A DNA stretch of 64,000 nt from Pseudomonas alcaligenes (GCF_041729615.1 NZ_CP154874.1:2547001-2611000); one strand, 5' to 3'. Shown: positions 18,604 through 29,767, counted from the first letter of the stretch. Numbers and translations are program-made. Notes: generated by a model not told the origin, from the letters alone.

Positions 18604-19683
18604 TCATACCGCCTTGGCGATCGGCGCCTGGGCGCGCTCGCCGACCGGCTGGTCGAGGTCACGGCTGACCAGCAGCAGGACCTGGGCCGAGGCATCGGCG
18701 ACTTGGGCCTTGTAGCCGGCGATGGAGCGGGCGAAGACGTTGTAGATGACCACCGCAGGGATCGCCGCGACCAGGCCCAGGCCTGTGGCCAGCAGGGCCT
18801 CGGCGATGCCGGGGGCGACCACGGCGAGGTTGGTGGTCTGCGACTCGGCGATGCCGATGAAGCTGTTCATGATGCCCCAGACGGTGCCGAACAGGCCGAC
18901 GAAGGGCGCGGTGGAACCGATGGTGGCGAGCACGCCGGTGCCCTGGCTCATGCTGCGGCCGCTGGCGGCGACCAGGCGCTCGAGGCGGAAGCTGACGCGC
19001 TCCTTGATGCCTTCCTTGTCCTTGCAGCCGGCGGACAGGCGCAGCTCGTCGCGGGCATCCTCGATCAACAGGGCACTGAAGCTGTGCTTGGCGCGGGCCT
19101 GCTCGGCGGCCTGGCCGAGATTGCGCGCGCCCTTCAGATCGGGCAGCTCGCGCTGCAGGCGGCGACGGGCGATGAGCAGCTCCAGGCCCTTGGCGATCCA
19201 TAGGGTCCAGGTCAGGATCGAGGCCAGCACCAGGCCGATCATCACGCTTTTCACCACGCGGTCGGCGTTCTGGTACATGCCCCAGGGCGACAGGTCGTGC
19301 AGTACTTCTTCCTCGGCCGGCGCGGCCTCGGTCTGCAGCGCCTGCACGGCGGCGGCCAGCTGTTCGGCGTCGGCACCGGTGATGCCGTGCTGCTGCAGGA
19401 ACGCCTGGCGGGCGGCCTCGACCTGTTCGGCGCTGGCCTGCTCACCCAGGGCGTCCAGCTGGGCCTTGAGGGTCGCTGCCTGCGGGTGGACCGGCGGCGC
19501 AAGCGGCAGTGTTTGCCCGCTGCCGATCTGTTGGCCGGCAGCGGCGCCCGACGAGGCGTCGGTAACCGGTACCTGGGCGGTCGGAGTCACTTCCTCGGCA
19601 AGTGCGGCGAACGGCAGCAGCAGGCCGAACAGCAGGGCAATCAGGGAAAGATGGGTGGGCGCGCGGAGGGCGTTAGAATTCAT
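18604..19683 (-). CDS. exbB: TonB-system proton channel subunit ExbB, long N-terminal form
   Basis: 359 aa. The start is ATG 19683 (MNSNALRAPTHLSLIALL), which gives a signal-peptide-like helix. Residues ~40-150 form a Gln/Ala-rich periplasmic extension absent from the E. coli protein but known in pseudomonads. The conserved MotA/TolQ/ExbB channel spans ~160-355, including GVLATIGSTAPFVGLFGTVWGIMNSF and LLATGLGLVAAIPAVVIYN. First gene of the exbBD-tonB operon; iron control is expected, but no convincing Fur box was found. Confidence 0.94.
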   Translation of the reverse strand: MNSNALRAPTHLSLIALLFGLLLPFAALAEEVTPTAQVPVTDASSGAAAGQQIGSGQTLPLAPPVHPQAATLKAQLDALGEQASAEQVEAARQAFLQQHGITGADAEQLAAAVQALQTEAAPAEEEVLHDLSPWGMYQNADRVVKSVMIGLVLASILTWTLWIAKGLELLIARRRLQRELPDLKGARNLGQAAEQARAKHSFSALLIEDARDELRLSAGCKDKEGIKERVSFRLERLVAASGRSMSQGTGVLATIGSTAPFVGLFGTVWGIMNSFIGIAESQTTNLAVVAPGIAEALLATGLGLVAAIPAVVIYNVFARSIAGYKAQVADASAQVLLLVSRDLDQPVGERAQAPIAKAV

Positions 19684-19855
19684 GCTGGCCGGACCTGAGG
19701 TGAGGGAGCAGCGGGCGAGGGGAACTGAGCCCTGAATGCGAAACGGCATGTATTATTGCAAGTAATTCTTGTTTGTGAAAGAAACACTGTAACTCTCGGG
19801 CCGCCCGTGCCCCGACACGGTGCCGACCCCCCAGTCACCAAGGTAGAACCTTTCC

Positions 19856-20728
19856 ATGTCCAAGACCCTGATGATTGCTGGTTGTGGCGATGTCGGCAGC
19901 CGCCTGGCACAGCGCCTGGCGCCGGCCGGCTGGACCCTGTATGGCCTGCGGCGTGATGCCGCGCGTCTACCCCCCGAGGTACGCCCGGTGGCTGGCGATT
20001 TGCAACAGCCGGTATGTCCGTCGGCCTGGCCGCAGGGCGAGCTGGACTACCTGGTGTATTGCGTGGCGGCCAGCCAGCATGACGAGGCCGGCTACCGCGC
20101 GGCCTATGTCGACGGCCTGCGCCATGTGCTGGCCTGGCTGGCCGAGCGTGGACAACGGCCGCGGCGCCTGCTGTTCGTCTCCAGCAGCGGGGTCTATGCC
20201 CAGCAGGCCGGCGAATGGGTGGATGAGACCTCCCCGGCACAGGCGAGCAGTTATTCCGGACGGATCATGCGCGAGGCCGAGGACCTGGCCCTGGGCAGCG
20301 GCCTGCCGGCGACCCTGGTACGCCTGACCGGCATCTACGGCCCCGGTCGCCAGTGGCTGCTCAACCAGGTGCGCCAGGGCTACCGGGTGGCCAGCGAGCC
20401 GCCGCTGTATGGCAACCGCATCCATGTCGAGGACGCTGCCGGCCTGCTGGCGTTCCTGCTGCAGGCCGATGCCGCCGGCACGCCGCTGGCGGACTGCTAC
20501 CTGGGGGTGGACGACGCACCGGCGCCGCTGCACGAGGTGGTGGGTTGGCTGCGCGAACAGCTGGGTGTGAGCCACTGGGCCGAGCAGAACAGCGTGCGCC
20601 GCGCCGGCAGCAAGCGCTGCAGCAATGCGCGGGCGCGGGCGCTGGGCTGGGTGCCGCAGTACCCCAGCTATCGCGAGGGCTATGCGGCGGTGCTGGCCGA
20701 CGCTCAGTCGTCGCTGCGCCCGTTGTAG
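19856..20728 (+). CDS. NAD(P)-dependent epimerase/oxidoreductase-like SDR protein
   Basis: 290 aa. An N-terminal Rossmann motif (MIAGCGDVGSRLAQRLA) and an extended-SDR core with VSSSGVYAQQAGEWVDETSPAQA, RLTGIYGPGRQ and NRIHVEDAAGLLAFLL resemble YeeZ-type nucleoside-diphosphate-sugar epimerases. The usual YxxxK catalytic pair is not obvious (SSYSGRIMREAED), so the substrate and even catalysis are uncertain. Divergent from exbB; its 3' end overlaps the convergent repeat-protein gene by 25 bp. Confidence 0.8.
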   Translation: MSKTLMIAGCGDVGSRLAQRLAPAGWTLYGLRRDAARLPPEVRPVAGDLQQPVCPSAWPQGELDYLVYCVAASQHDEAGYRAAYVDGLRHVLAWLAERGQRPRRLLFVSSSGVYAQQAGEWVDETSPAQASSYSGRIMREAEDLALGSGLPATLVRLTGIYGPGRQWLLNQVRQGYRVASEPPLYGNRIHVEDAAGLLAFLLQADAAGTPLADCYLGVDDAPAPLHEVVGWLREQLGVSHWAEQNSVRRAGSKRCSNARARALGWVPQYPSYREGYAAVLADAQSSLRPL

Positions 20729-21069
20729 CGGCCGCTGCCATCGTAGTGGCGGCCGTCCGGATCGGTACGGCCTTGGTAGCGTCCGGAATCGTCGTAGCGC
20801 CGACCATCCTCATCCTGGCGCCCGACATAGCGGCCGCTGTCGTCATAGCGGCGGCCGTTGGCATCGGTGCGGCCGGTATAGCGCCCGGAGGCATCGTAGT
20901 GGCGGCCATCTGCATCGGTGCGCCCCGTGTAGCGCCCGGAGCTGTCGTAGGCGCGGCCGTCGTCGTCGGTGCGGCCCAGATAGCGTCCGCTGTCGTCGTA
21001 ATGGCGCTGCTCGGCCTGTACTGGCAGGCCCGCCAGCAGCAGGCAGAGCAGGAACAGGGCGCGCGGCAT
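20704..21069 (-). CDS. Exported protein made of 17-residue Tyr/Asp/Gly/Arg repeats
   Basis: 121 aa. ATG 21069 opens a signal peptide (MPRALFLLCLLLAGLPVQA). The mature protein is almost entirely tandem 17-residue units of the form YDxSGRYxGRTDxDGRx: five full copies and one shortened copy at the C-terminus (YDGSGRYNGRSDD). The start overlaps the stop of the upstream lipoprotein gene by one base (TGATG), so the two are translationally coupled. The 3' end overlaps the convergent epimerase-like gene. The repeats suggest a beta-rich, possibly surface or wall-facing protein; no function is known to me. Confidence 0.75.
   Translation of the reverse strand: MPRALFLLCLLLAGLPVQAEQRHYDDSGRYLGRTDDDGRAYDSSGRYTGRTDADGRHYDASGRYTGRTDANGRRYDDSGRYVGRQDEDGRRYDDSGRYQGRTDPDGRHYDGSGRYNGRSDD
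20707..21005. repeat. 51-bp tandem coding repeats
   Basis: Five and a partial sixth copies of a ~51-bp unit encode the YDxSGRYxGRTDxDGR repeats on the minus strand. Copies are diverged in synonymous and a few variable codons, so this is an old, selected coding array rather than a recent slippage product. Confidence 0.8.
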
Positions 21070-21794
21070 CAGTCGCGCTCGAGCAGCCAGGCCAGGCGCC
21101 CGGGATGCAGGTCCGGCACTTCGTCTGCTGCGGCGCGGTTGAGGGCGCGGAAGATGCGCAACTGGTCGCCGTCGCGCTGGAACAGCCAGGGCGCGCCCTG
21201 GTTGCCCAGCTGCAGCCACAGGCTGTCGTGCTCGCCGGCCATCGAGGCGCAGTCGCCGGCCAGGCACAGGGCATAGCGCTCGGCGCCGGGCAGGCCTTCC
21301 AGGCGGCCGTCCGGGTGGAACAGCACCAGGCCACCCTCGCCGACACCCTCACGGATCTTCCACTCGCCGCCCAGGTAGGCCTCGTACAGCGCCCATTCGA
21401 AGCTGCTGCCGACCGGCGCGCCCTCCGTCGCCTGCTGTTGCGGGCGGCGGAAATGCTGCTCGGGGCCGTAGGGGCTGGCCTGCTGCACCAGGACATCGCC
21501 GCGCAGGTGCAGCGCCTCCTGGTAGTCACCCGGGTACTCGACCCGCAGCGTGCCGTCCTCACCGGCTGTCAGGCGGCCTTCCGGCAGCTCGAAGCCGTTG
21601 CTGTAGGTGGCCAGGCCGCGCGGGCCGTCCAGCCGCCACTCCAGGGTGGGGCCGTGGGCCAGCAGGGCCTCGCGCAGGGGAATGCCCTCGCGCGCGGCGT
21701 CGATGATCGGCTGGTTGATCCAGGTGCCGTCCGCGTTCTGCGGGCCGGCACAGCCGACCAGCAGGGCGGCAGCCAAGATGAGGAGATGGCGCAT
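21069..21794 (-). CDS. Putative lipoprotein, 241 aa
   Basis: The N-terminus MRHLLILAAALLVGCAGPQ is a lipoprotein signal with lipobox LVGC, so the mature protein starts at Cys15 and is membrane-anchored. The mature part opens NADGTWINQPIIDAAREGIPLREALLAHGPTLEW and contains LYEAYLGGEWKIREGVGEGG, but I recognise no family. The gene is 8 bp downstream of ridA and coupled to the repeat-protein gene, making both probable tail members of the gmk-rpoZ-spoT-ridA cluster. Confidence 0.72.
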   Translation of the reverse strand: MRHLLILAAALLVGCAGPQNADGTWINQPIIDAAREGIPLREALLAHGPTLEWRLDGPRGLATYSNGFELPEGRLTAGEDGTLRVEYPGDYQEALHLRGDVLVQQASPYGPEQHFRRPQQQATEGAPVGSSFEWALYEAYLGGEWKIREGVGEGGLVLFHPDGRLEGLPGAERYALCLAGDCASMAGEHDSLWLQLGNQGAPWLFQRDGDQLRIFRALNRAAADEVPDLHPGRLAWLLERD

Positions 21795-21802
21795 GGCGCG
21801 GC

Positions 21803-22183
21803 TCAGTCGATGACCAGGATGCCGTCCATTTCCACCAGCGCGCCGCGCGGCAGGGCGGCCACGCCGATGGCGGCGCGGGCCGGGTAGGGCTGCTCGAAGT
21901 AGCGGCCCATGACCTCGTTGACCTTGGCGAAATGCGACAGGTCGGTGAGGAAGATGTTCAGCTTGACCACGTCCTTGAACGAGCCGCCGGCCGCCTCGAT
22001 CACCGCCTTGAGGTTCTCGAACACCTGCACGGTCTGCTCCTCGAAGCCCTGCACCAGCTCCATGGTCTTCGGGTCCAGCGGGATCTGCCCCGACAGGTAC
22101 ACGGTGTTGCCGGCCTTGATCGCCTGGGAGTAGGTGCCGATGGCGGCCGGGGCGTTGGGCGAGGTGATGACGGTCTTGCTCAT
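21803..22183 (-). CDS. ridA: RidA family reactive-intermediate deaminase
   Basis: 126 aa trimeric enzyme that hydrolyses reactive enamine/imine intermediates made by PLP enzymes. Family signature [17 protein letters not shown] near the C-terminus contains the key Arg; [20 protein letters not shown] is near the N-terminus. ATG 22183 has GGAG at good spacing and is preferred over the upstream ATG at 22195. It follows spoT by 40 bp, a common pseudomonad arrangement. Confidence 0.94.
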   Translation of the reverse strand: MSKTVITSPNAPAAIGTYSQAIKAGNTVYLSGQIPLDPKTMELVQGFEEQTVQVFENLKAVIEAAGGSFKDVVKLNIFLTDLSHFAKVNEVMGRYFEQPYPARAAIGVAALPRGALVEMDGILVID

Positions 22184-22223
22184 GGACAGCTCCAATGGAT
22201 TTTCTTGTTGACGCCGCGCGCCT

Positions 22224-24332
22224 TCAGGCGCGCATGCGGGTGATGCGGATCACGCCCTTGAGGGCGCGCAGCTTCTTGATGACGCGCGCCAGGTGCACGC
22301 GGTCATGCACGCTGATGACCAGCTGGACCACGCTGATGCGGCCGTCGCGCTCGTCCATGCCGATCTTCTCGATGTTGCCGTCGGCGGCGTTGACGCTGCT
22401 GGCCAGCAGGGCGATCAGGCCGCGCTGGTGCTCCAGCTCGACGCGCAGTTCGACGTTGAATTCACCGGCGACATCCTTGGCCCAGTTGAGCTGGATGCAC
22501 TTCTCCGGGTTGTGGCGGATGTCGGCGATGTTCTTGCAGCTTTCCAGGTGCACCACCATGCCCTTGCCGGCGGACAGGTGGCCGACGATGGGGTCGCCGG
22601 GAATCGGCGTGCAGCACTTGGCGTAGCTCAGCACCAGGCCCTCGGTGCCGCGGATGGCCAGCGGGCCGTCGGAGCTGGGCGCGGCCTCGCCGCTCTCGGC
22701 CAGCAGGCGGCGCGCCACCACGTAGGCCATGCGGTTGCCCAGGCCGATGTCCTCCAGCAGATCCTCGAGCACTTCCAGGCGGTATTCGCCGAGCACGGCC
22801 TGGATGCGCTCGGCACCGATCTTCTCCAGATGACTGTCGAAGCCGGTGAGGGTCTTGTTCAGCAGGCGCTCGCCGAGGTTGATCGACTCGGAGCGGCGCT
22901 GCAGCTTGAGGGCGTGGCGGATATGGGTGCGCGCCTTGCCGGTGACCACGAAGTTGAGCCAGGCCGGGTTCGGCCGCGCGCCGGGGGCGGTGACGATCTC
23001 GACGGTCGAGCCGCTCTCCAGGGCTTGCGACAGCGGCGCCAGGCGGCGGTTGATGCGGCAGGCGATGCAGCTGTTGCCGACGTCGGTGTGCACCGCGTAG
23101 GCGAAGTCGACCGCGGTGGAGCCCTTGGGCAGCTCCATGATCTTGCCCTTCGGGGTGAAGACGTAGACCTCGTCGGGGAACAGGTCGATCTTCACGCTCT
23201 CGATGAATTCCAGCGAGTTGCCCGCTCTCTGCTGCAGTTCGAGGATGCCCTTGACCCACTGCCGCGCGCGGGCGTGGCTGCCCTTGGGCGCCTCGTCCTC
23301 GGCGGACTTGTACAGCCAGTGCGCGGCGATGCCGTTGTTGGCCAGTTCCTCCATCTCGCGGGTGCGGATCTGGATCTCGATGGGCACGCCATGCATGCCG
23401 AACAGGGTGGTGTGCAGCGACTGGTAGCCGTTGGCCTTGGGGATCGCGATGTAGTCCTTGAAGCGGCCGGGCAGGGGTTTGTACAGGTTGTGCACGGCGC
23501 CGAGCACGCGGTAGCAGGTGTCGACCTTGTCGACGATGATGCGGAAGGCGTAGACGTCCATGATCTCGTTGAACGCCCGGCGCTTGCCGCGCATCTTCTG
23601 GTAGATGCTGTAGAGGTGCTTCTCGCGGCCGATCACCTGGCCTTCCATGCCTTCGCGCTGCAGGCAGGCGGTGATCGACTCCTCGATCTTGGCGACGATT
23701 TCCTTGCGGTTGCCGCGGGCGCGCCTGACCGCGGCGCGGATGCGCTCGGAGCGCATCGGGTGCATGGCCTTGAAGCCCAGGTCCTCGAACTCCACGCGCA
23801 TGCTGTGCATGCCTAAGCGGTTGGCGATGGGCGCGTAGATTTCCAGGGTTTCCTTGGCGATGCGCCGGCGCTTCTCGCCGGACAGCACTTCCAGGGTGCG
23901 CATGTTGTGCAGGCGGTCGGCCAGCTTGACCAGGATCACGCGGATGTCGCGGGCCATGGCCATGGCCATCTTCTGGAAGTTCTCGGCCTGGGCCTCGGCC
24001 TTGGTCTCGAAGTTCATCTGGGTCAGCTTGCTGACCCCGTCGACCAGCTCCGCCACGGTCTCGCCGAACTGCGCGTGGAGAGCTTCCTTGGCGATGCCGG
24101 TGTCCTCGATCACGTCGTGCAGCATGGCCGCCATCAGGCTCTGATGGTCCATGTGCATGTCGGCGAGGATGTTGGCGACGGCGAGCGGGTGGGTGACGTA
24201 GGCCTCGCCGCTGCGGCGGCGCTGGCCGTCGTGGGCCTGCTCGGCGTAGAAGTAGGCGCGGCGGACCAGGTTGACCTGATCCGCGGCCAGGTAGGTCGAG
24301 AGTCGCTCGGCGAGGGTGTCTATGCTCGGCAT
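22224..24332 (-). CDS. spoT: Bifunctional (p)ppGpp synthetase/hydrolase SpoT
   Basis: 702 aa stringent-response enzyme. The N-terminal HD hydrolase is intact ([15 protein letters not shown] ... [11 protein letters not shown]), followed by a synthetase domain ([20 protein letters not shown] ... [20 protein letters not shown]), a TGS domain at ~385-445 ([27 protein letters not shown]), a zinc-finger-like segment with [12 protein letters not shown], and a C-terminal ACT domain. Both catalytic halves look functional. Lies between rpoZ and ridA in the same direction. Confidence 0.96.
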   Translation of the reverse strand: MPSIDTLAERLSTYLAADQVNLVRRAYFYAEQAHDGQRRRSGEAYVTHPLAVANILADMHMDHQSLMAAMLHDVIEDTGIAKEALHAQFGETVAELVDGVSKLTQMNFETKAEAQAENFQKMAMAMARDIRVILVKLADRLHNMRTLEVLSGEKRRRIAKETLEIYAPIANRLGMHSMRVEFEDLGFKAMHPMRSERIRAAVRRARGNRKEIVAKIEESITACLQREGMEGQVIGREKHLYSIYQKMRGKRRAFNEIMDVYAFRIIVDKVDTCYRVLGAVHNLYKPLPGRFKDYIAIPKANGYQSLHTTLFGMHGVPIEIQIRTREMEELANNGIAAHWLYKSAEDEAPKGSHARARQWVKGILELQQRAGNSLEFIESVKIDLFPDEVYVFTPKGKIMELPKGSTAVDFAYAVHTDVGNSCIACRINRRLAPLSQALESGSTVEIVTAPGARPNPAWLNFVVTGKARTHIRHALKLQRRSESINLGERLLNKTLTGFDSHLEKIGAERIQAVLGEYRLEVLEDLLEDIGLGNRMAYVVARRLLAESGEAAPSSDGPLAIRGTEGLVLSYAKCCTPIPGDPIVGHLSAGKGMVVHLESCKNIADIRHNPEKCIQLNWAKDVAGEFNVELRVELEHQRGLIALLASSVNAADGNIEKIGMDERDGRISVVQLVISVHDRVHLARVIKKLRALKGVIRITRMRA

Positions 24333-24395
24333 GGGTTGACCCCCTGCCGGGCTGACGGTTGAACCTGCGCCGCTAGACTTCGACCAGGCATGGAC

Positions 24396-24662
24396 TTACA
24401 GAGGCTCGTTGGCCTCTTCCTCGAAGGCGGCGGCGAACAGCGGCTCTTCCTCGACGATGTCTTCCTGGGCGACGAACTCGGCGTCCACCAGGCCGGCGGC
24501 GATCTCGCGCAGGGCCACTACGGTGGGCTTGTCGTTTTCCCAGGCGACCTTCGGCTCCTTGCCGCCGGTGGCCAGTTGACGGGAGCGCTTGGTGGCCAGC
24601 ATGACCAGCTCGAAGCGGTTGTCTACGTTCTCCAGGCAGTCTTCAACGGTAACGCGGGCCAT
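24396..24662 (-). CDS. rpoZ: RNA polymerase omega subunit RpoZ
   Basis: 88 aa, the pseudomonad length, from ATG 24662 ([20 protein letters not shown]); an in-frame upstream ATG at 24686 is rejected. The core [16 protein letters not shown] and [10 protein letters not shown] are the beta'-contacting region; the C-terminus is acidic. Omega assists polymerase assembly and forms part of a ppGpp site in E. coli, fitting its place between gmk and spoT. Confidence 0.97.
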   Translation of the reverse strand: MARVTVEDCLENVDNRFELVMLATKRSRQLATGGKEPKVAWENDKPTVVALREIAAGLVDAEFVAQEDIVEEEPLFAAAFEEEANEPL

Positions 24663-24767
24663 GGTGTTCCTCGTGGCAAATAGCAAATAAGGCTGGGCCC
24701 GGATGGGCGAGCGGACTGAATAGTCTAAAAAATCACCAGCATTTAGGGAAGGCTTTTCGGTGGCCGG

Positions 24768-25427
<660 letters not shown>

Positions 25428-26291
25428 TTATTCGATGTTCTGGACCTGCTCGCGCATCTGCTCGATCAGGACCTTGAGGTTGACCGCGGCCTGGGTGCTG
25501 CGCGGGTCGAAGGCCTTGGAGCCGAGGGTGTTGGCCTCGCGGTTGAGTTCCTGCATGAGGAAGTCCAGGCGCCGGCCGGCGGCGCCGCCGGCCTTGAGCA
25601 CGCGGCGCACCTCGGCGACGTGGGTGGCCAGGCGATCCAGCTCCTCGGCCACGTCGCTCTTCTGCGCCAGCAGCACCAGCTCCTGCTCCAGGCGCTGCGG
25701 GTCCACTTCGGCACGCATCTCGGCGAAGCGGGTCTCGATCTTCTGGCGTTGGTTGGCCAGCATCTCGGGGATCAGCCCACGCAGGGCGGCGACTTCGGCG
25801 GTGATGTCGTCCAGGCGCTCGTTGAGCAGTCTGGCCAGCTCGGCGCCTTCGCGGGCGCGGCCGTTGCGGAGTTCGCCCAGGGCCTGCTCGAACAGCTGCA
25901 GGGCGGCGGCGTTGAGCGCCTGCGGGTCGGCCACGTCGGCCACCAGTACGCCGGGCCAGGCCAGCACTTCCAGGGGATTGAGCGGCGCCGGCTGCTGGAT
26001 CAGTGCGGCCACCTGCTCGGCGGCGGCGACCAGCTGGCGGGCGCGGTTTTCGTCGACCTGCAGGCGCTGGCCGGCGTTTTCCTCGGCGAAGCGCAGGGTG
26101 CACTCCACCTTGCCGCGCGACAGGCCCTGGCGCAGGGCTTCGCGTACCGCGCCTTCGAGGTCGCGGAAGGCCTCCGGCAGGCGCAGGTGCGGCTCTAGGT
26201 AGCGGTGGTTGACCGAGCGCAGTTCCCAGCTCAGGGTGCCGTGGGCGCCGGCCCCTTCGACGCGGGCGAAGGCGGTCATGCTGTGCACCAT
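25428..26291 (-). CDS. yicC: YicC family endoribonuclease
   Basis: 287 aa from ATG 26291 (MVHSMTAFARVEGAG), the standard length; the longer frame to 26363 is rejected. N-terminal YicC domain (LSWELRSVNHRYLEPHLRLPEAFRDLE) and C-terminal DUF1732 region (GRRLDFLMQELNREANTLGSKA). E. coli YicC is an RNase acting on some sRNAs. It faces rph across a 159-bp divergent promoter region, as in other gammaproteobacteria. Confidence 0.93.
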   Translation of the reverse strand: MVHSMTAFARVEGAGAHGTLSWELRSVNHRYLEPHLRLPEAFRDLEGAVREALRQGLSRGKVECTLRFAEENAGQRLQVDENRARQLVAAAEQVAALIQQPAPLNPLEVLAWPGVLVADVADPQALNAAALQLFEQALGELRNGRAREGAELARLLNERLDDITAEVAALRGLIPEMLANQRQKIETRFAEMRAEVDPQRLEQELVLLAQKSDVAEELDRLATHVAEVRRVLKAGGAAGRRLDFLMQELNREANTLGSKAFDPRSTQAAVNLKVLIEQMREQVQNIE

Positions 26292-26385
26292 GGGAGGTCC
26301 TCGTGGAATGGCGAATGAGGCGCGGGATTGTAGCGCAGTGCGACCGCCGGCCCAATCCGCCATGTCGCGGCGTCCCGGGCCGCCC

Positions 26386-26391
26386 TATAAT
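26386..26391 (+). promoter_or_regulatory. Candidate -10 box for rph
   Basis: A perfect TATAAT lies 59 bp before the rph ATG in the yicC-rph divergent region. No good -35 is seen at 16-18 bp spacing, so the call is tentative. Confidence 0.4.
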
Positions 26392-26450
26392 GCCGGCAGG
26401 TTCGCGCGCCCCGGCGCCCGAGATTTCCGCTTCCCTACAGGTATCAGCAG

Positions 26451-27170
26451 ATGAAACGTCCCAGCGGCCGTGCTTCCACCCAGTTGCGTTCCGTGCGCAT
26501 CACCCGCAACTACACCAAGCACGCCGAGGGTTCGGTGCTGGTCGAGTTCGGCGACACCAAGGTCATCTGCACCGCCAGCGTCGAGGCCGGCGTGCCGCGC
26601 TTCCTCAAGGGCCAGGGCCAGGGCTGGCTGACCGCCGAGTACGGCATGCTGCCGCGCGCCACCGGCGAGCGTAACGCCCGCGAGGCCAGCCGCGGCAAGC
26701 AGGGCGGGCGCACCCTGGAGATCCAGCGCCTGATCGGCCGCTCGCTGCGCGCCGCGCTGGACATGAGCAAGCTGGGCGAGAACACCATCTACATCGACTG
26801 CGACGTGATCCAGGCCGACGGCGGCACCCGCACCGCCTCCATCACCGGCGCCATGGTGGCGCTGGTCGACGCCCTCAAGGTGCTGAAGAAGCGCGGCGCG
26901 CTCAAGGGCGAGCCGCTCAAGCAGATGGTCGCCGCCGTGTCCGTGGGCATCTACCAGGGCGAGCCGGTGCTGGACCTGGACTACCTGGAAGACTCGGCCG
27001 CCGAGACCGACCTCAACGTGGTGATGACCGACGCCGGCGGCTTCATCGAGGTGCAGGGCACCGCCGAAGGTGCCCCCTTCCAGCCGGAAGAACTGAATGC
27101 CATGCTGGCGCTGGCCCAGCAGGGCATGCGCGAGCTGTTCGAACTGCAGCGTGCGACCCTGGCCGACTGA
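26451..27170 (+). CDS. rph: Ribonuclease PH
   Basis: 239 aa phosphorolytic 3' exonuclease that trims tRNA precursors. The family start [28 protein letters not shown] is intact, along with [36 protein letters not shown] and the phosphate-binding region [18 protein letters not shown]. No frameshift as in some E. coli K-12 strains; full length. Confidence 0.97.
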   Translation: MKRPSGRASTQLRSVRITRNYTKHAEGSVLVEFGDTKVICTASVEAGVPRFLKGQGQGWLTAEYGMLPRATGERNAREASRGKQGGRTLEIQRLIGRSLRAALDMSKLGENTIYIDCDVIQADGGTRTASITGAMVALVDALKVLKKRGALKGEPLKQMVAAVSVGIYQGEPVLDLDYLEDSAAETDLNVVMTDAGGFIEVQGTAEGAPFQPEELNAMLALAQQGMRELFELQRATLAD

Positions 27171-27194
27171 TTCCCACAACCCGCGGAGAGCCCC

Positions 27195-27560
27195 ATGGAA
27201 GAGCAGAACCTCAGTCCCACCCCGAGCCCGGAAGCCCGTCAGTGGGCGATGTTCTGCCACTTCGCGGCCTTCGTCGGCCTGCTGATCCCCTTCGGCAACC
27301 TGCTCGGCCCGCTGGTGGTCTGGCAGATCAAGCGCGATCTCGATCCCTTCGTCGACGACCAGGGCAAGGAGGCGCTGAACTTCCACATCACCGTGTCCAT
27401 CGCCGCCCTGGTGTGCATCCTGCTGGCCGTGGTGGTGATCGGCTTCCTGCTGCTGCCGCTGCTCGGCCTCGGCGCCCTGGTGCTGACCATCATCGCCGGG
27501 ATCAAGGCCAACGAGGGCCAGACCTACCGCTACCCGCTGTGTTGGCGGCTGATCAAGTAA
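27195..27560 (+). CDS. DUF4870 family membrane protein
   Basis: 121 aa. After a short polar N-terminus ([35 protein letters not shown]) two to three hydrophobic helices follow, with the family motif [22 protein letters not shown]. Inner-membrane protein of unknown function. It is 24 bp downstream of rph and followed by a strong terminator, so the two likely share a transcript. Confidence 0.85.
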   Translation: MEEQNLSPTPSPEARQWAMFCHFAAFVGLLIPFGNLLGPLVVWQIKRDLDPFVDDQGKEALNFHITVSIAALVCILLAVVVIGFLLLPLLGLGALVLTIIAGIKANEGQTYRYPLCWRLIK

Positions 27561-27564
27561 TGCC

Positions 27565-27589
27565 AGGGCCCCGCTTGCGGGGCCTTTTT
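27565..27589 (+). terminator. Rho-independent terminator after DUF4870 gene
   Basis: GGCCCCGC, loop TT, GCGGGGCC followed by TTTTTC, 5 bp past the stop codon. Confidence 0.92.
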
Positions 27590-27618
27590 CTGCAACCACT
27601 CATATAAGGAAATCGGAA

Positions 27619-28557
<939 letters not shown>

Positions 28558-28563
28558 GGGGAT

Positions 28564-28590
28564 GGGGCGCGCTCTTGTCGAGTGCGCCCC
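28564..28590. terminator. Hairpin between convergent genes
   Basis: GGGGCGCGCTC and GAGTGCGCCCC pair over 11 bp (one G-T) around TTGTC, 6 bp past the DUF808 stop and 8 bp from the YegP-like stop. It lacks a T-run. Confidence 0.5.
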
Positions 28591-28598
28591 TGGCCGGC

Positions 28599-28931
28599 TC
28601 AGCTTTCGTCCTTCAGCTCGGCGCCCGGCGCGTTCTTCTGCACCGACTGCACGCCGCCTTCCGCACTGGCCCGGCTGGCGTAGTGCTGGCTCTGGCCGAC
28701 CACCTGGCCGTTGGTGGCCTTGAGCACGAAATGGAACTTGCCGCTGCTGGTTTCCTTGACCTCGAAGGCACCGTCGCGCTGCGCGTTCTTGCGCACCGAC
28801 TCGATGCCGTCCAGGGCCGAGGGCTTGGCCTTGTACAGCTCGCTGCTGAGGATGATCTCGCCGTTGCCGGCGAGCAGGTTGAAGTGGAACTGCCCGTCGC
28901 TGGCTTTCTTCAGGTGGAATTTGCTGGCCAT
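28599..28931 (-). CDS. YegP-like DUF1508 protein (two repeats)
   Basis: 110 aa, ATG 28931. Two ~50-residue DUF1508 repeats: residues 1-50 (KFHLKKASDGQFHFNLLAGNGEIILSSELY) and ~56-105 (FEVKETSSGKFHFVLKATNGQVVGQSQHY), each followed by a SVRKNA/SVQKNAP motif. This is the standard two-repeat YegP layout; cytoplasmic, function unknown. Confidence 0.9.
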   Translation of the reverse strand: MASKFHLKKASDGQFHFNLLAGNGEIILSSELYKAKPSALDGIESVRKNAQRDGAFEVKETSSGKFHFVLKATNGQVVGQSQHYASRASAEGGVQSVQKNAPGAELKDES

Positions 28932-29004
28932 GGTCCGACTCCTGTCGTGGTGGGGGAGTCCGCTAAGCCTAGACGCTCCCCCGCCAGCGGGCATGACGGG
29001 ATGC

Positions 29005-29676
29005 TCAGGCCTTCAGCGTCTTCACCCCTTCGGCGGTGCCGAGCAGCAGCAGGTCGGCCGGGCGCGCGGCGAACAGGCCGTTGGTGACCACGCCGACGAT
29101 GGCGTTGATCTCGGCCTCCAGCTTCACCGGGTCGACGATGCTCATGTTGTGCACGTCGAGAATGATGTTGCCGTTATCGGTGACCACGCCCTCGCGGTAC
29201 ACCGGGTCGCCGCCCAGCTTCACCAGCTGGCGGGCGACATGGCTGCGGGCCATGGGGATGACTTCCACCGGCAGCGGGAAAGCGCCCAGCACCGGCACCA
29301 GCTTGCTGGCGTCGGCGATGCAGATGAAGGTCTTGGCCACGGCCGCGACGATCTTCTCGCGGGTCAGGGCGGCGCCACCGCCCTTGATCAGGTTGAGGTG
29401 CTGGTCGCTCTCGTCGGCGCCGTCGACGTAGAACTCCAGGCCGTCCACCGCGTTCAGGTCGTACACCGGGATGCCGTGGCCCCTGAGCCGCGCGGCGGTG
29501 GCTTCGGAGCTGGCCACGGCGCCGTCGAAGGCCATCTTGTGCTGGGCCAGGGCGTCGATGAAGAAGTTGGCGGTGGAGCCGGTGCCGACGCCGATCACGC
29601 TCTTGCTGTCGAGCTGGGGGAGGATGTGGTCGACGGCGGCCTGGGCCACGGCCTGCTTGAGCTGATCCTGGGTCAT
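29005..29676 (-). CDS. rpiA: Ribose-5-phosphate isomerase A
   Basis: 223 aa enzyme of the pentose phosphate pathway interconverting ribose-5-P and ribulose-5-P. Motifs are intact: [45 protein letters not shown], and the C-terminal [19 protein letters not shown]. Stands alone on the minus strand upstream of the YegP-like gene. Confidence 0.96.
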   Translation of the reverse strand: MTQDQLKQAVAQAAVDHILPQLDSKSVIGVGTGSTANFFIDALAQHKMAFDGAVASSEATAARLRGHGIPVYDLNAVDGLEFYVDGADESDQHLNLIKGGGAALTREKIVAAVAKTFICIADASKLVPVLGAFPLPVEVIPMARSHVARQLVKLGGDPVYREGVVTDNGNIILDVHNMSIVDPVKLEAEINAIVGVVTNGLFAARPADLLLLGTAEGVKTLKA

Positions 29677-29742
29677 CGCGGGTTCTGCGTGTGGAGGAGG
29701 GGAGGCGAATTATAGGTGCTTCGGCCGGCCGAGGGGCAGGCG

Positions 29743-29767
29743 AAAAAAAGCCCGCGGGCAGCGGGCT
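29743..29767 (-). terminator. Rho-independent terminator after cupin gene
   Basis: Read on the minus strand: AGCCCGC, loop, GCGGGCTTTTTTT. It lies 38 bp past the cupin stop and insulates rpiA. Confidence 0.88.

Noticed and set aside
19740..19800. Fur box upstream of exbB
   Set aside because: The AT-rich part (TATTATTGCAAGTAATTCTTG) matches the Fur consensus poorly; iron control is plausible but not shown by sequence.
20707..21005. CRISPR-like repeat array
   Set aside because: The repeats are contiguous, diverged and in frame within a secreted protein; no unique spacers or cas genes.
22293..23816. 507-codon ORF antisense to spoT
   Set aside because: Typical shadow of a GC-rich gene; no ribosome site and no recognisable domain.
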